DNA from: Longimicrobium sp.
Lineage (GTDB): Bacteria > Gemmatimonadota > Gemmatimonadetes > Longimicrobiales > Longimicrobiaceae
Direction: 5' to 3'
Assembly (NCBI GenBank): GCA_036389135.1
Contig: DASVQP010000048.1
Location: forward strand, 1-58,398
Length of the DNA: 58,398 bases
A program made the position numbers and the translations under genes. The notes under the pieces are model-generated. The model saw only the letters and a program-made list of their open reading frames with translations, was not told the DNA's origin and did no database searches. Positions 33,326 to 42,600 of this stretch are shown in pieces (positions within the stretch are counted from its first letter, which is position 1; every line of letters begins with the position of its first letter).

Positions 33326-35851
33326 GTGAACTGTCCAAGATGTAGTTACGCCAATCCAGACGAAGCCGCACGATGCACGCGCTGTCGCCATTCTTTTGCG
33401 GTGGCGCCTCCCGGACCCCCCGCTTCGGTCAGCGGTGTAGGTATCATTGTCGTCTCACGGCCGCCATTGGTTGGACCCGCAGATGCGGCCACCGAACGGC
33501 ACTTGAAGTTCTTCCACACCGACCCCCCGCCGCACATCGTACTGCCACCCATCGCCCAGGTGAAGGTCGGGAACGGAAGGGTGGAGGTCACCCTGAAGCT
33601 CCCTGCTGGTGTTGCCTTCAACGCGGAATGCGCCGCGGTGGCGCTGCGGTGGCTGTGGTTGCGCGACATCGCCGATCTCCTGTTGTTCCTGCATGCACAG
33701 GCCCCGTTCCCCGTAGCCCTGGGCCGGGTGTGCCCCGCTTCGTTCGAAATCGTCGACGCACGCGTATGGCTGGTAGATCTGGCCATGGACCTGGCGCCCG
33801 AAGCCCGGACGGTTAGGGCCGACCTCGAGGGGCTGGCGCGTCTGGCACGGGAAGTACTTCCCGAGGCCGACGAGCTGGTCGATGCAATGACGGGGACGGA
33901 CGGGGCTCTGGACCTGCTCCGGGTCCGCGATGCCCTTGCCGGCCGCCCCGGGCACCACCCTGGCCAACAGTGCGAATGCGGCGCCACCAGCCCGCTTCTG
34001 GTGCGCTTCTGCGTCCGCTGCGGCGGATTCCTCGTCCATGGCCCGGCGGGAGGCGAGCTGCCGGCCCTGACGGTGGAACCCCAGACCCAGGCCGAGGTGC
34101 TCAAGGCATGGGAGGAGCAACGCGTCGCTCCACTCCACCACGCGCGACTGGCCGCGGCGATCTCCGAGATTCAGGGCAACCCGGGGTTCGACCGCCTGGT
34201 TTGCGCCGACCGGCTCCCCCGGGTCGACACCATGTTCTATCAGCGGGAGGCTGCCCTACGCGTGCTCCGCGGGATGCGCGGGCGCGCCCTGCTCGCCGAC
34301 GAGGTGGGGCTCGGGAAGACGATCGAGGCGGGCCTCGTCATGAAAGAGCTCCTGGTCCGCGACCTGGTGACGCGCATTCTGGTCCTCTGTCCCCAGTCGC
34401 TGGTGAGCCAGTGGCAGGCGGAGCTGTTCGACAAGTTCGACGAACTACTGCTGATCCTGGGCCGCGATGTCGACTCTACCCTGGCGTGGCGCTCCGACCG
34501 TCTCATCGCCAGCTATGCATCCATCGAGGAACGGTGGCACGCCGAAGAGCTCGCCACGCAGAATTTCGACCTCGTGGTCGTGGATGAAGCCCACTACCTG
34601 AACGATCCGGCCAACGCGCGCGCTCTCGCGACGGTGCGCGGCCTTCGTAAGCGCTACTTCCTGCTGCTCTCGGCAACGCCGATGCACGACGACCTCGGCG
34701 AGCTGCATAATATCCTTACGCTGCTTCGCCCTGGCCACGTGGGAACGCGGGAGGAGTTCCTCACCACGTATAAAGACCACGGGAGCGACCTGGGCGTGCG
34801 GCGCGTGGACACGCTGCGCCGGATCGTTCAGGAAGTCATGATCCGCAACCTTCGGTCGCAGGTCGCGCTTGACTATCAATTTCCGCGGCGTCGGGCGAGT
34901 CGCCGCGGTCTGCAGCCGCCGGTGGAGGGAATGGAGGTCTACCAGGAGGCGCAGGCACTGCTGCGTGAGCACGCCGTGGACGGTCCCCTCCGGCAGCTGT
35001 TGCTCGACCGTGGGGGAGTTGGGGAGCGGCTGACTTCTGGCCGCGCGGCATTCGACGAGCGAATCGGCCAGATAGCGACCCGGCTGGACCGTCGCGGACA
35101 GGGGAAGCTCCTCCACCGGCTACGCCGTCTCGCCGCCGATCGGCGCCTCGACGCGCTTGTCGAGCCGAAGGTGGAAGCGATGATCGCCGAGGTCCGCTCC
35201 CGCGTGGGGAACCGGGACACTCGGCGAGGCTCGAAGGTCGTGGTGTTCTCCCAGTTCAACGCGACCGCGGGAATGCTTTACCGGCGCCTTGACGCGGCGG
35301 GCGTGCCCGCGTTCTGGTACGACGAGGCAGCGGACCGGGGAAGCAACGAGCGCGTGATCGGGGACTTCTACCACGCGGGTCCATCGGTGCTCGTCTGTCC
35401 CGGCGAGGCTGAGCAGGGGCTGAACCTCCAGTTCGCCTCCACCATGGTCAACTACGACCTCCCCTGGGACCCGATGCGGATCGAGCAGCGCATCGGCCGC
35501 ATCCAGCGGCTCGGTAGCAAGAGCGCGGAGGTCGAGATCATCAATCTCGTACTGCTGAATACGATCGAGCAGGACATCATCGAGATCCTCGAACAGAAGA
35601 TCCGGATGTTCGAGGCCGTGGTCGGCCCTCTGCAGGCGATCCTCGGCAACTTGGAGAAGGGCGAGGACCCGCAGCAGTGGTTCGGAGACATCTTTCTCGA
35701 TGTATCGCTGGACACCGAGGCGGGGGACACCGTCACCGCGCGGGCGCATTGCGACCGCGCGATCGACGAGGCGGGGCGCCGAGCCGAGGAAGGAGACGCC
35801 CGGGTACTCAACACGCTGTTCGCGGACTCCGGCGAGTACTACGACGAATGA
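33326..35851 (+). CDS. SNF2-family ATPase with zinc ribbons and a pseudokinase-like segment
   Basis: An 841-aa DNA- or nucleoprotein-remodelling ATPase, first gene of the operon. GTG 33326 is chosen because an AGGA site precedes it and the zinc ribbon begins at once (NCPRC...CTRC, residues 2-19). Residues about 105-190 resemble the C-lobe of a Ser/Thr kinase (LLLFLHAQ, then VWLVDLAMDL in the DFG position) but lack catalytic residues. A second zinc ribbon has Cys216, Cys218, Cys229 and Cys232. The helicase core then shows DEVGLGKT at 325-332, DEAH at 420-423, SATP at 449-452 and QRIGRIQR at 721-728, placing it in the RapA/HepA-like bacterial SNF2 group. Its stop overlaps the next start in ATGA. 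It is likely the motor of the system; the substrate is unknown. Confidence 0.93.
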   Translation: MNCPRCSYANPDEAARCTRCRHSFAVAPPGPPASVSGVGIIVVSRPPLVGPADAATERHLKFFHTDPPPHIVLPPIAQVKVGNGRVEVTLKLPAGVAFNAECAAVALRWLWLRDIADLLLFLHAQAPFPVALGRVCPASFEIVDARVWLVDLAMDLAPEARTVRADLEGLARLAREVLPEADELVDAMTGTDGALDLLRVRDALAGRPGHHPGQQCECGATSPLLVRFCVRCGGFLVHGPAGGELPALTVEPQTQAEVLKAWEEQRVAPLHHARLAAAISEIQGNPGFDRLVCADRLPRVDTMFYQREAALRVLRGMRGRALLADEVGLGKTIEAGLVMKELLVRDLVTRILVLCPQSLVSQWQAELFDKFDELLLILGRDVDSTLAWRSDRLIASYASIEERWHAEELATQNFDLVVVDEAHYLNDPANARALATVRGLRKRYFLLLSATPMHDDLGELHNILTLLRPGHVGTREEFLTTYKDHGSDLGVRRVDTLRRIVQEVMIRNLRSQVALDYQFPRRRASRRGLQPPVEGMEVYQEAQALLREHAVDGPLRQLLLDRGGVGERLTSGRAAFDERIGQIATRLDRRGQGKLLHRLRRLAADRRLDALVEPKVEAMIAEVRSRVGNRDTRRGSKVVVFSQFNATAGMLYRRLDAAGVPAFWYDEAADRGSNERVIGDFYHAGPSVLVCPGEAEQGLNLQFASTMVNYDLPWDPMRIEQRIGRIQRLGSKSAEVEIINLVLLNTIEQDIIEILEQKIRMFEAVVGPLQAILGNLEKGEDPQQWFGDIFLDVSLDTEAGDTVTARAHCDRAIDEAGRRAEEGDARVLNTLFADSGEYYDE

Positions 35852-37851
35852 GCCAGTCTGCCCCCACCGCCGTTGAAGCCATCGTGCTCGACTGGCTACG
35901 CCACTCCGTGGGCATCACCCCGCACGAGGTGGCGCCCGGCGTGTGGCGAGTTGCCGCAGACGCCGGCGCACACCTGGGCATCCCCGACCGTCCGGTTTCG
36001 CTTGGCGACATCACCGTGGTCTGCGAGTCGTCCGAACTAAAGCACAACGTGGGAGCCGAGCTGATCACGGCCGAGCACCCGCTTCTCGACCACTTCATCC
36101 TCAACCGCCTGAACCGTGACGGTGACCTGCGGATGGTCCAGGCCTGGCTTCCTCCGCTTACGCACGGGACGGACGGGCGGATCTCCATCCCGGGGATGGG
36201 GTTCCGCATCGTGGGAGCAAAGGTGGCTGTCACGATCCGATGGCGCCCCGTGGCGATTCTGACATGGGACGTAACGTACAGCACGGACCTGCCGATCCAA
36301 TCCCGGCTGCGGCTGGCCGTCGATGCTCAGACCGGGGCGGAGATTCCGGGACTGCTGGGACGAGTTCCGCTCGACGGGTTGCGCGACGGCCGCCCTGAGG
36401 AGGGCGACATCTCGCTCCGGGCGGCCCTGGAGGCGGGTGAACGCCTGGCGCTTGAGCGCGTCCGCCAAGACCTGGCTGTGTTTGGGGCCGAGATCGAGGC
36501 CCGGATGGAGGCGGATCGCTCCCGGATACAGCGGCACCTGGTTGCCGAGCTTGCCAGGCTGGAGACCGGGCACGGAAACGACGCGTCGGCGCGCGAACAG
36601 GTCGACGAGTGGGCACGCAGCGAGCTGGACGGTCTCGTCTCCAAGTACCGCTGCACCGCTCGGCTATCGCTCCGGGAGGTGATGTGTGCCTGGTTCCCGA
36701 GCCTCGGCTGGACGCTCAGGGTGCCGGGGCGGACGCGCAACCTGGTGTCTACCGAGTTCCATTGGTCGCCGATCGACGGCCTGAATCGGCCGGCGTGTGC
36801 CCGGTGTGGCGATCCCTCGGTGTATGCGGCATGCATTCCTGGCCAGCACGTGCACTGCGTGTGCACCGTTGCCCGGGGCGCCTGCTCCGCGTGCGGCGAG
36901 GTGGGGTGCGAGGTGCACATCAGCACCTGCGCCATCGGGGGGGAGCTGCTGTGCGGCGACCACATGGGTGCCTGCGCCGGCTGCGGCGCATCGGCGTGCG
37001 ACAGCCACAGTGCGCCCGCCCACGGCCGTCCCTCCAGCCGCGTCTGCCCGAGGTGTGCGCGGAACTGCACCGGTTGCCCGCCGGGGGTTGCCTGGGTCGC
37101 CGCCGACCTGGAGGAGTGTGCCTCGTGCGGGGAAGGCGTATGCAGCGCGCACGGCGAGACGTGCGCGGCCTGCCGCGACTTCCACTGCGTCACTCACCTG
37201 GTGCTGGCCGCCGACGGCACCCTCCTCTGCGAGCGCGACCGGGCCGAGTGCCGGCACTGCGCGGCGGACGCGAACGTCCATCGTCGCCCGCTCACACGTT
37301 GCGTGGTGTGCGGGGGTGGAACCTGCGGCGCTCACCAGCGCACCTGCGGGGTGTGCGGAACCCGCAGCTACGGCTCCACGCATGCGCTGAAGGTCTGCCG
37401 TGGGTGCGGCCGCGAGTCGTGCGGCCAGGGAGGGTGTGCTGCGGACAACTCGGTGTGCGCCGGCTGCCATCTTTCCTACTGCACCCGGTGCGGCAAGGGA
37501 ATGAGCCTGACCGGAGCGTACACTGAGGAGTTCGGAGTCCCCGGGCCGCTCTGCCAGCGCTGTGTGAAACTCGCCCCGCCGGCGAGCCATGCCGACTACC
37601 TCGCCTGGCTTCGGGGTGTGCGCTACCGCCTGCCGGTGGAGCACGGCGAGCTGCTGGAGCAGATGCTCGGGCAGCAGCGCCATCTCCGCATCTACGTTCG
37701 CAGCGAGGGCGCGGGCCGCGTGTGCGCGTTGCGTGCCGTGCGGCCGTTCTGGGCGCTGCTGACCCCCTCCCTGAAGGACCGGGTGCTGTGGATCCGCGCG
37801 GACGCGGGTACCGGGCTCCACTCCCACATCGCGCCCTTCCGGACGCGCTAG
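35848..37851 (+). CDS. Protein with about 40 cysteines in tandem zinc knuckles
   Basis: ATG 35848 overlaps the SNF2 stop (ATGA); 667 aa. The N-terminal part has ELITAEHPLLDHFI, which resembles the LTPGHPL-type segment found C-terminal to the motor in some bacterial SNF2 proteins, so genes 1 and 2 may be a split pair. Residues about 190-270 are a coiled coil (GERLALERVRQDLAVFGAEI). Residues about 316-572 contain roughly 41 cysteines in repeated units of the type CxxCGxxxCxxH (for example CSACGEVGCEVH and CASCGEGVCSAH), like B-box or treble-clef knuckles. The C-terminus is a small globular domain. Such arrays usually bind nucleic acid or proteins. I know no named family with this layout. Confidence 0.85.
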   Translation: MSQSAPTAVEAIVLDWLRHSVGITPHEVAPGVWRVAADAGAHLGIPDRPVSLGDITVVCESSELKHNVGAELITAEHPLLDHFILNRLNRDGDLRMVQAWLPPLTHGTDGRISIPGMGFRIVGAKVAVTIRWRPVAILTWDVTYSTDLPIQSRLRLAVDAQTGAEIPGLLGRVPLDGLRDGRPEEGDISLRAALEAGERLALERVRQDLAVFGAEIEARMEADRSRIQRHLVAELARLETGHGNDASAREQVDEWARSELDGLVSKYRCTARLSLREVMCAWFPSLGWTLRVPGRTRNLVSTEFHWSPIDGLNRPACARCGDPSVYAACIPGQHVHCVCTVARGACSACGEVGCEVHISTCAIGGELLCGDHMGACAGCGASACDSHSAPAHGRPSSRVCPRCARNCTGCPPGVAWVAADLEECASCGEGVCSAHGETCAACRDFHCVTHLVLAADGTLLCERDRAECRHCAADANVHRRPLTRCVVCGGGTCGAHQRTCGVCGTRSYGSTHALKVCRGCGRESCGQGGCAADNSVCAGCHLSYCTRCGKGMSLTGAYTEEFGVPGPLCQRCVKLAPPASHADYLAWLRGVRYRLPVEHGELLEQMLGQQRHLRIYVRSEGAGRVCALRAVRPFWALLTPSLKDRVLWIRADAGTGLHSHIAPFRTR

Positions 37852-39600
37852 ATGCTCACGACAGGGTCCGACCGACACGGCGGCAGCGTCACCGCCTTCC
37901 TGCGGGAGGCGGACCCGTGCAGCGACAAACTTCCCACGCACGTCCGCCTGGGCGCCTTGTACGCACACGCTCGAAACGGAGAAGTCGCCGCGGCCGCGCA
38001 TCAATTACTGAACGATGATAAAGCAGGAGGTGAGCTGCAGCTGCATTCCGCGCTGCTCCTGGCGCGGAGCGGAGACTTCGCGGGAGTCCGCTTTCTGCTG
38101 CGTGCCCGCGAGGGCGCGACCGCTCTGGATGCCGCGGCCGCCGAGATGGCCCTGCGCAACTGCGCGCGCTTCCCGCTGGCCGCGCTGGCGACTGCATGCC
38201 TGGTCCCCCCGATTCCCGACGCGCTCCTGGAGTTTTCCGACGAGCAGGTTCGAACGCTCGACGAAATCCGCGAGCCGCTGGCGCGGCTTGCCGCGCACGG
38301 GGCGCTCCCAGGCCGTGCGCTGGGGACGGGCGTGGTTATCCAGCGGCCCCTGCGCCGGGCCGCGGGGTTCCGGCACACCGGGTTCGTCCTGCTCCGCGGC
38401 GAGCCCCGGCCCCGGCTCGTGCCATTCGACGAGGGGGACCTGTTGAACCGCGACGCCGCGGACGCCATTCGCGCTGGCTCGTCGGTGGTCGCCGCGTACG
38501 CCGCCGGGCGGCCATGCGAGATGCTCCTGCTGTACGTCCTCACCGGGCGGACGGACCTCGGCGAGCCCATCGCCCAGGCGGCGCTCGGCGTCGACGGAGG
38601 CGACATCGGGATGATCGCCGCGTTCGTGCAGGGAAGGTCGCCCAGCTACCGGATCGTCACCGCGTCAGGGCGGCACCGGCTCCATTCGTACCTCCCGGAA
38701 CGGCAGCAGCTGGGCGGCACGTGCATCTGGCATCCCGAGAACGACGAGAAGCGGCCGCTGATGTTGTGGGGCAGCGTGATCCCGCCCGCAATCCGACGCT
38801 GCGTGCTGAAGGACTTCCGCAGCCGCACGTCTCTCGACTATGGGATTCGCGCCCGCACCTTCACCGTGAAGGGAGCCTCCGGCGGCGAGCGCCACGAGAT
38901 CTTGACCCGAGGAGGGCAGTCCTGGGTGCGGCCCGGTGCCGGGAATCCCGCAGAGGTCGTATATGTGGCGCCAAGCACGAGCGGTACCGGCTCGCCCTTC
39001 ACGCTCGAGGACGACGCGGTCTCCGACGCTGAGGCGTCTGCGATCATCGCGGGTTGGCGCGCGGCGAACCCCCAAGCATGGGGTGTCGCCCTAGCTGCTC
39101 CTACCGCACAAGAGCCCAAGCGCTGCGTACTAGCCCGCGCCTACGACGGGTTCGGCCAGGTGCGGTCAGCCGAGGCTGGAGCCCTGGTTTCTTTCGTCGA
39201 GAAGGATGGGAAAGTCGTCTATACGCAGGAGCTCGATTTCGAGTTGACCGGGGGGTGTGGGGGCTGCATGGGCGTTGGCTATCAGCCCTGCAGCGCCTGC
39301 GGCACCGAGGGGAAGGTCACGTGTTCCCGCTGTGGCGGCGCCCGACACATCCTCTGCACGCAGTGCAGCGGTGGGAAGGCCCCCTGTGGCCACTGCGGCG
39401 GCACCGGAACGCGCTCAGGCGGCGCTTGCAGGACCTGTAACGGGAGCGGTTTCTGGAAGTGCGCGAGCTGTCACGGACGCGGCGGTTTTGTGTGCGGTTG
39501 CGACAGTGGTAGGGTACCCTGCCCCTGGTGTGAGGGCAGGCATCTCACCCGCTGTTCCTGCAGCGGTCGCCTTCCTGCCACCATCGTGCGGCGGAGCTGA
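37852..39600 (+). CDS. Protein with helical N-terminus and expanded DnaJ-type zinc-finger C-terminus
   Basis: ATG 37852 directly follows the stop of gene 2; 582 aa. The first 140 residues look like helical repeats (TPR-like). The middle is an uncharacterised alpha/beta region. From about residue 465 to 572 there is a run of CXXCXG-type motifs: CGGCMG, CSACGT, CSRCGG, CTQCSG, CGHCGG, CRTCNG, CASCHG and CPWCEG. DnaJ itself has four such motifs in its central zinc domain; here there are about twice as many and no J domain. In chaperones this domain binds unfolded clients, so a role in holding or delivering the large RHS protein encoded next is attractive, but it is inference. Confidence 0.85.
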   Translation: MLTTGSDRHGGSVTAFLREADPCSDKLPTHVRLGALYAHARNGEVAAAAHQLLNDDKAGGELQLHSALLLARSGDFAGVRFLLRAREGATALDAAAAEMALRNCARFPLAALATACLVPPIPDALLEFSDEQVRTLDEIREPLARLAAHGALPGRALGTGVVIQRPLRRAAGFRHTGFVLLRGEPRPRLVPFDEGDLLNRDAADAIRAGSSVVAAYAAGRPCEMLLLYVLTGRTDLGEPIAQAALGVDGGDIGMIAAFVQGRSPSYRIVTASGRHRLHSYLPERQQLGGTCIWHPENDEKRPLMLWGSVIPPAIRRCVLKDFRSRTSLDYGIRARTFTVKGASGGERHEILTRGGQSWVRPGAGNPAEVVYVAPSTSGTGSPFTLEDDAVSDAEASAIIAGWRAANPQAWGVALAAPTAQEPKRCVLARAYDGFGQVRSAEAGALVSFVEKDGKVVYTQELDFELTGGCGGCMGVGYQPCSACGTEGKVTCSRCGGARHILCTQCSGGKAPCGHCGGTGTRSGGACRTCNGSGFWKCASCHGRGGFVCGCDSGRVPCPWCEGRHLTRCSCSGRLPATIVRRS

Positions 39601-39602
39601 GC

Positions 39603-42600
39603 ATGGGCTGCACCAAAGAAGCCGACCTTTCCGACCTCGGTGCCTGCTGCGCGTGGGAAATGCACCGATCGCAGCATAACCAGGAACACACCGGCGACCC
39701 CGTGAACGTGGTCACCGGTGCCTTTACGCTGGTGGAGACCGACTTCGCGGTGCCGTGTCAGCGGCTGCCGCTGGTCTTCACGCGCGCGTACGACAGCCAG
39801 GCGCATGCTTTCGAGCCGGCCGGAGACCTGGGACCTGGATGGACACACTCGTTCGCCCTGCGGATCGAGCGGAAGGAGGGCATCGAGGATGTGGTCTACG
39901 TGGACGACCGTCACACGCGGCTTGAATTCAGGTGTGTCGACGGGACGCTCCGGGCTCCCGAGGGAGCGCAGGGAATGCGGCTCGCCTCCACGCCGACGGG
40001 GTGGACGCTCCGGCAACTGGATGGCCTTGGCGCTGACTTCGATACAGACGGGCGCCTCACCCTCCTCTACCGCCCGGGCTCGCGCCGGGACAGCGTGCTC
40101 ACCCTCTACCACGCCGCCGACCGCCTCGAACGCGTGGAAGGCGCGACCGGCGCGCTGCTCTTCGATTGGGGGGATGGGCGGATCGTCGCGATCTCGACCC
40201 CGGCTGGGCGCTGGGGCTACGACTACGACGCGGAGGGCCGGCTGGTTGCGGTGACCCGTCCTTCCGGCATCACGCAACGCTACGCGTACGCCAGCGACAA
40301 GCACGTGGTGACGGTCCTCGACGTCGACCCGAAGTCGGATGTCAGCACGCCCCGCCGGGAGTCGCGGGAGATCACCGGCATGCGGCACGTGTTCGCGCCC
40401 GCCGCGCCCGGGGAACGGGAGGTGGCACTGGTCACGAACGTGTACACGTCCGAGTATCGGGTCGCCCTCCAGGTCGACGCGGTTGGGGGAGAGACGCGGT
40501 TCGCGTACAACCAGTTCACCCGAATGACGGCGGTGACCGACCCAGAGGGATGGACGACGGTCCATGCCTACGACAAGGCCGGGAACACGGTGCGGATCCG
40601 CACGCCAGAAGGACGCGTTACCGAGTTCGTATACGACGCGCGGCGCAACCTCCTGGCGACCCTAACGGCCGGCCGTCGTGTCGAGCACGTCCGCTTCGCC
40701 GACGAAGCCTGGTTCGAGCGGGGCGCCGAGCTCGCCTCACGGGCTGCGGCCCAGCGTTCGGACTTCCTGCAGTTCGTTCCGACAGACATCGTGGAGGCGT
40801 ACGACGACGCCGGGAATGCTCCACTCCGGCGTGACGCAAACGGCGATGTGACGCGCTACTCGGAGTACACCCCGTTCGGCCATCCGGGCCGGGTGGAGTT
40901 CCCGGATGGAGGGGAGCTGCGAACGACGTTCGACGATCGCTCCGGCCTCCCGCTGCGGCGCGAGCGCTGGAGTGGGGGCACGCTTGAGCGCTGGTGGGAG
41001 TGGGCGCGGGACGACGTCGGCAACGTGGTGCTGAGCGTGGAGGGGAGCAGCGATGGGCCGCTCCAGAGCGAGACGAGCGTCTACGATCCGACCGGGACGC
41101 TGGTGGTCCGCCAGGAGTCGCACGTGGGTGTGCGGAGCCCTGGGTTTCCCTCCGTGGAGCACCGGGCATACGATGCGGCCGGGCGGCTCGTTCGGCGCGT
41201 GACGGAGGTTCGCTCCGCACCGGACGCGCCGCCTCGCGGGCGAACCGAGCGCTACGGCTACGATGCGGACGGGAATCTTGCCTGGGAGGCTCGCGGCGGC
41301 GAGGCGCGCGCGTTCGACTGGGACCCACGGGGAAACCTGCTTACCCTCTCGCGCCTCGATCCGTCCGCCGCGCCCGGCGGTCCCCGTACCGTGCTGGAGC
41401 GGCGCGAGTACGACGACGCCGGACGCTGCGTGGGCCGGGAAGACGCGACCGGCGGGCGGACGCGCTACCAGTACGACGGCTGCGGGCGCACGACCCGAAT
41501 CGACGGCCCCGGAACGCCGCCCACCACCTTCGTCTACGACCGCGACGGGGCCATCATCGAGCAGTCCGGTCCCGACGGCACTCTCCGCACGGACGAGGGG
41601 CCGAACGGCGTCACCGCGGTCGACGACCTCGAACGCAGGGTAGAGACCGAGCGGGACCTCCTGGGCCGCACGGTGAGATTGACCCGCGACGGCGCGGTGA
41701 CGACGTGGGACTACTCCGAGCTGAAGGTGAGGAAGCTCGCCCCCGACGGTACCTGGCACGAGCAGTCGGCCGGCGAGCCGCAATTGAGCGAGCTCGGGCC
41801 CGCTCCGCACCTCCAGGTGGAGTGGCATCGGGACGCGCTCGGCCGGCCTCTGGAACTGCGGTCCGGCGAAGCCGCATCGCCGACCACGCGCCGCCGCTGG
41901 GAGTGGCTGGACCACCTCGGGGAGCGGGTCGAGAGGGAGGCGGATGGCACGCCCACCACCATCCGGGTCGATTCGTCCGGCGCGCTCGTCGCCCGGCGGC
42001 GCGGAGAGGTGGAGCTGACCTACGAGCGCGACGAGGAAGGGCGGCTGGTGCGCTGGCACAGCTCGGACGGAACGCTCGACCGGCAATATGCTTATGGCGC
42101 GGACGGCCAGCTCGCCTCTGTGACCTCGCCGGGGTGGATGGAGCGCTGGGAGCGCGATGCGGCGGGCCGCCCTGTCCTGCACCACCAGGAGATCGACGGC
42201 GTGCCGTTCCAGGTGCGCCTGGAGTGGGGAAGCGGCAACCAATTGCGCGAGGCACGGACCGACCGGTGGTGGATGCGTATCGACACGGGCGAGGCCGGCG
42301 ACGTCAGCCGCGTGGAGCTTCCCGGCCGCATGGTGGAGATTCGCCGCGAGGCCCATCGCCACGAGGTCCGCTGGGACGACGGGAGCAGCAGCGTTACGGA
42401 GCACCGGCGCGAGGGGATCGTCTCCTGGTCGCAGGAGGGCGGCGGGCGCCGGTGGCAGTGGACGTACGCGTGGGACGCGCTCGGGCGGCTCGGCAGGGAG
42501 CTCCGCGAGACCCCGGCCCGGAAGAGCGAACTCGTGTACCGGTACGACGCGGCCGACCGTCTGGTGGCGGTCGAGGACGGGGCGGGACGCGAGGTCTGGG

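Noticed and set aside
39240-39600. DnaJ co-chaperone gene
   Set aside because: Only the CXXCXG zinc motif is present. There is no J domain with HPD, and no DnaK or GrpE gene nearby.
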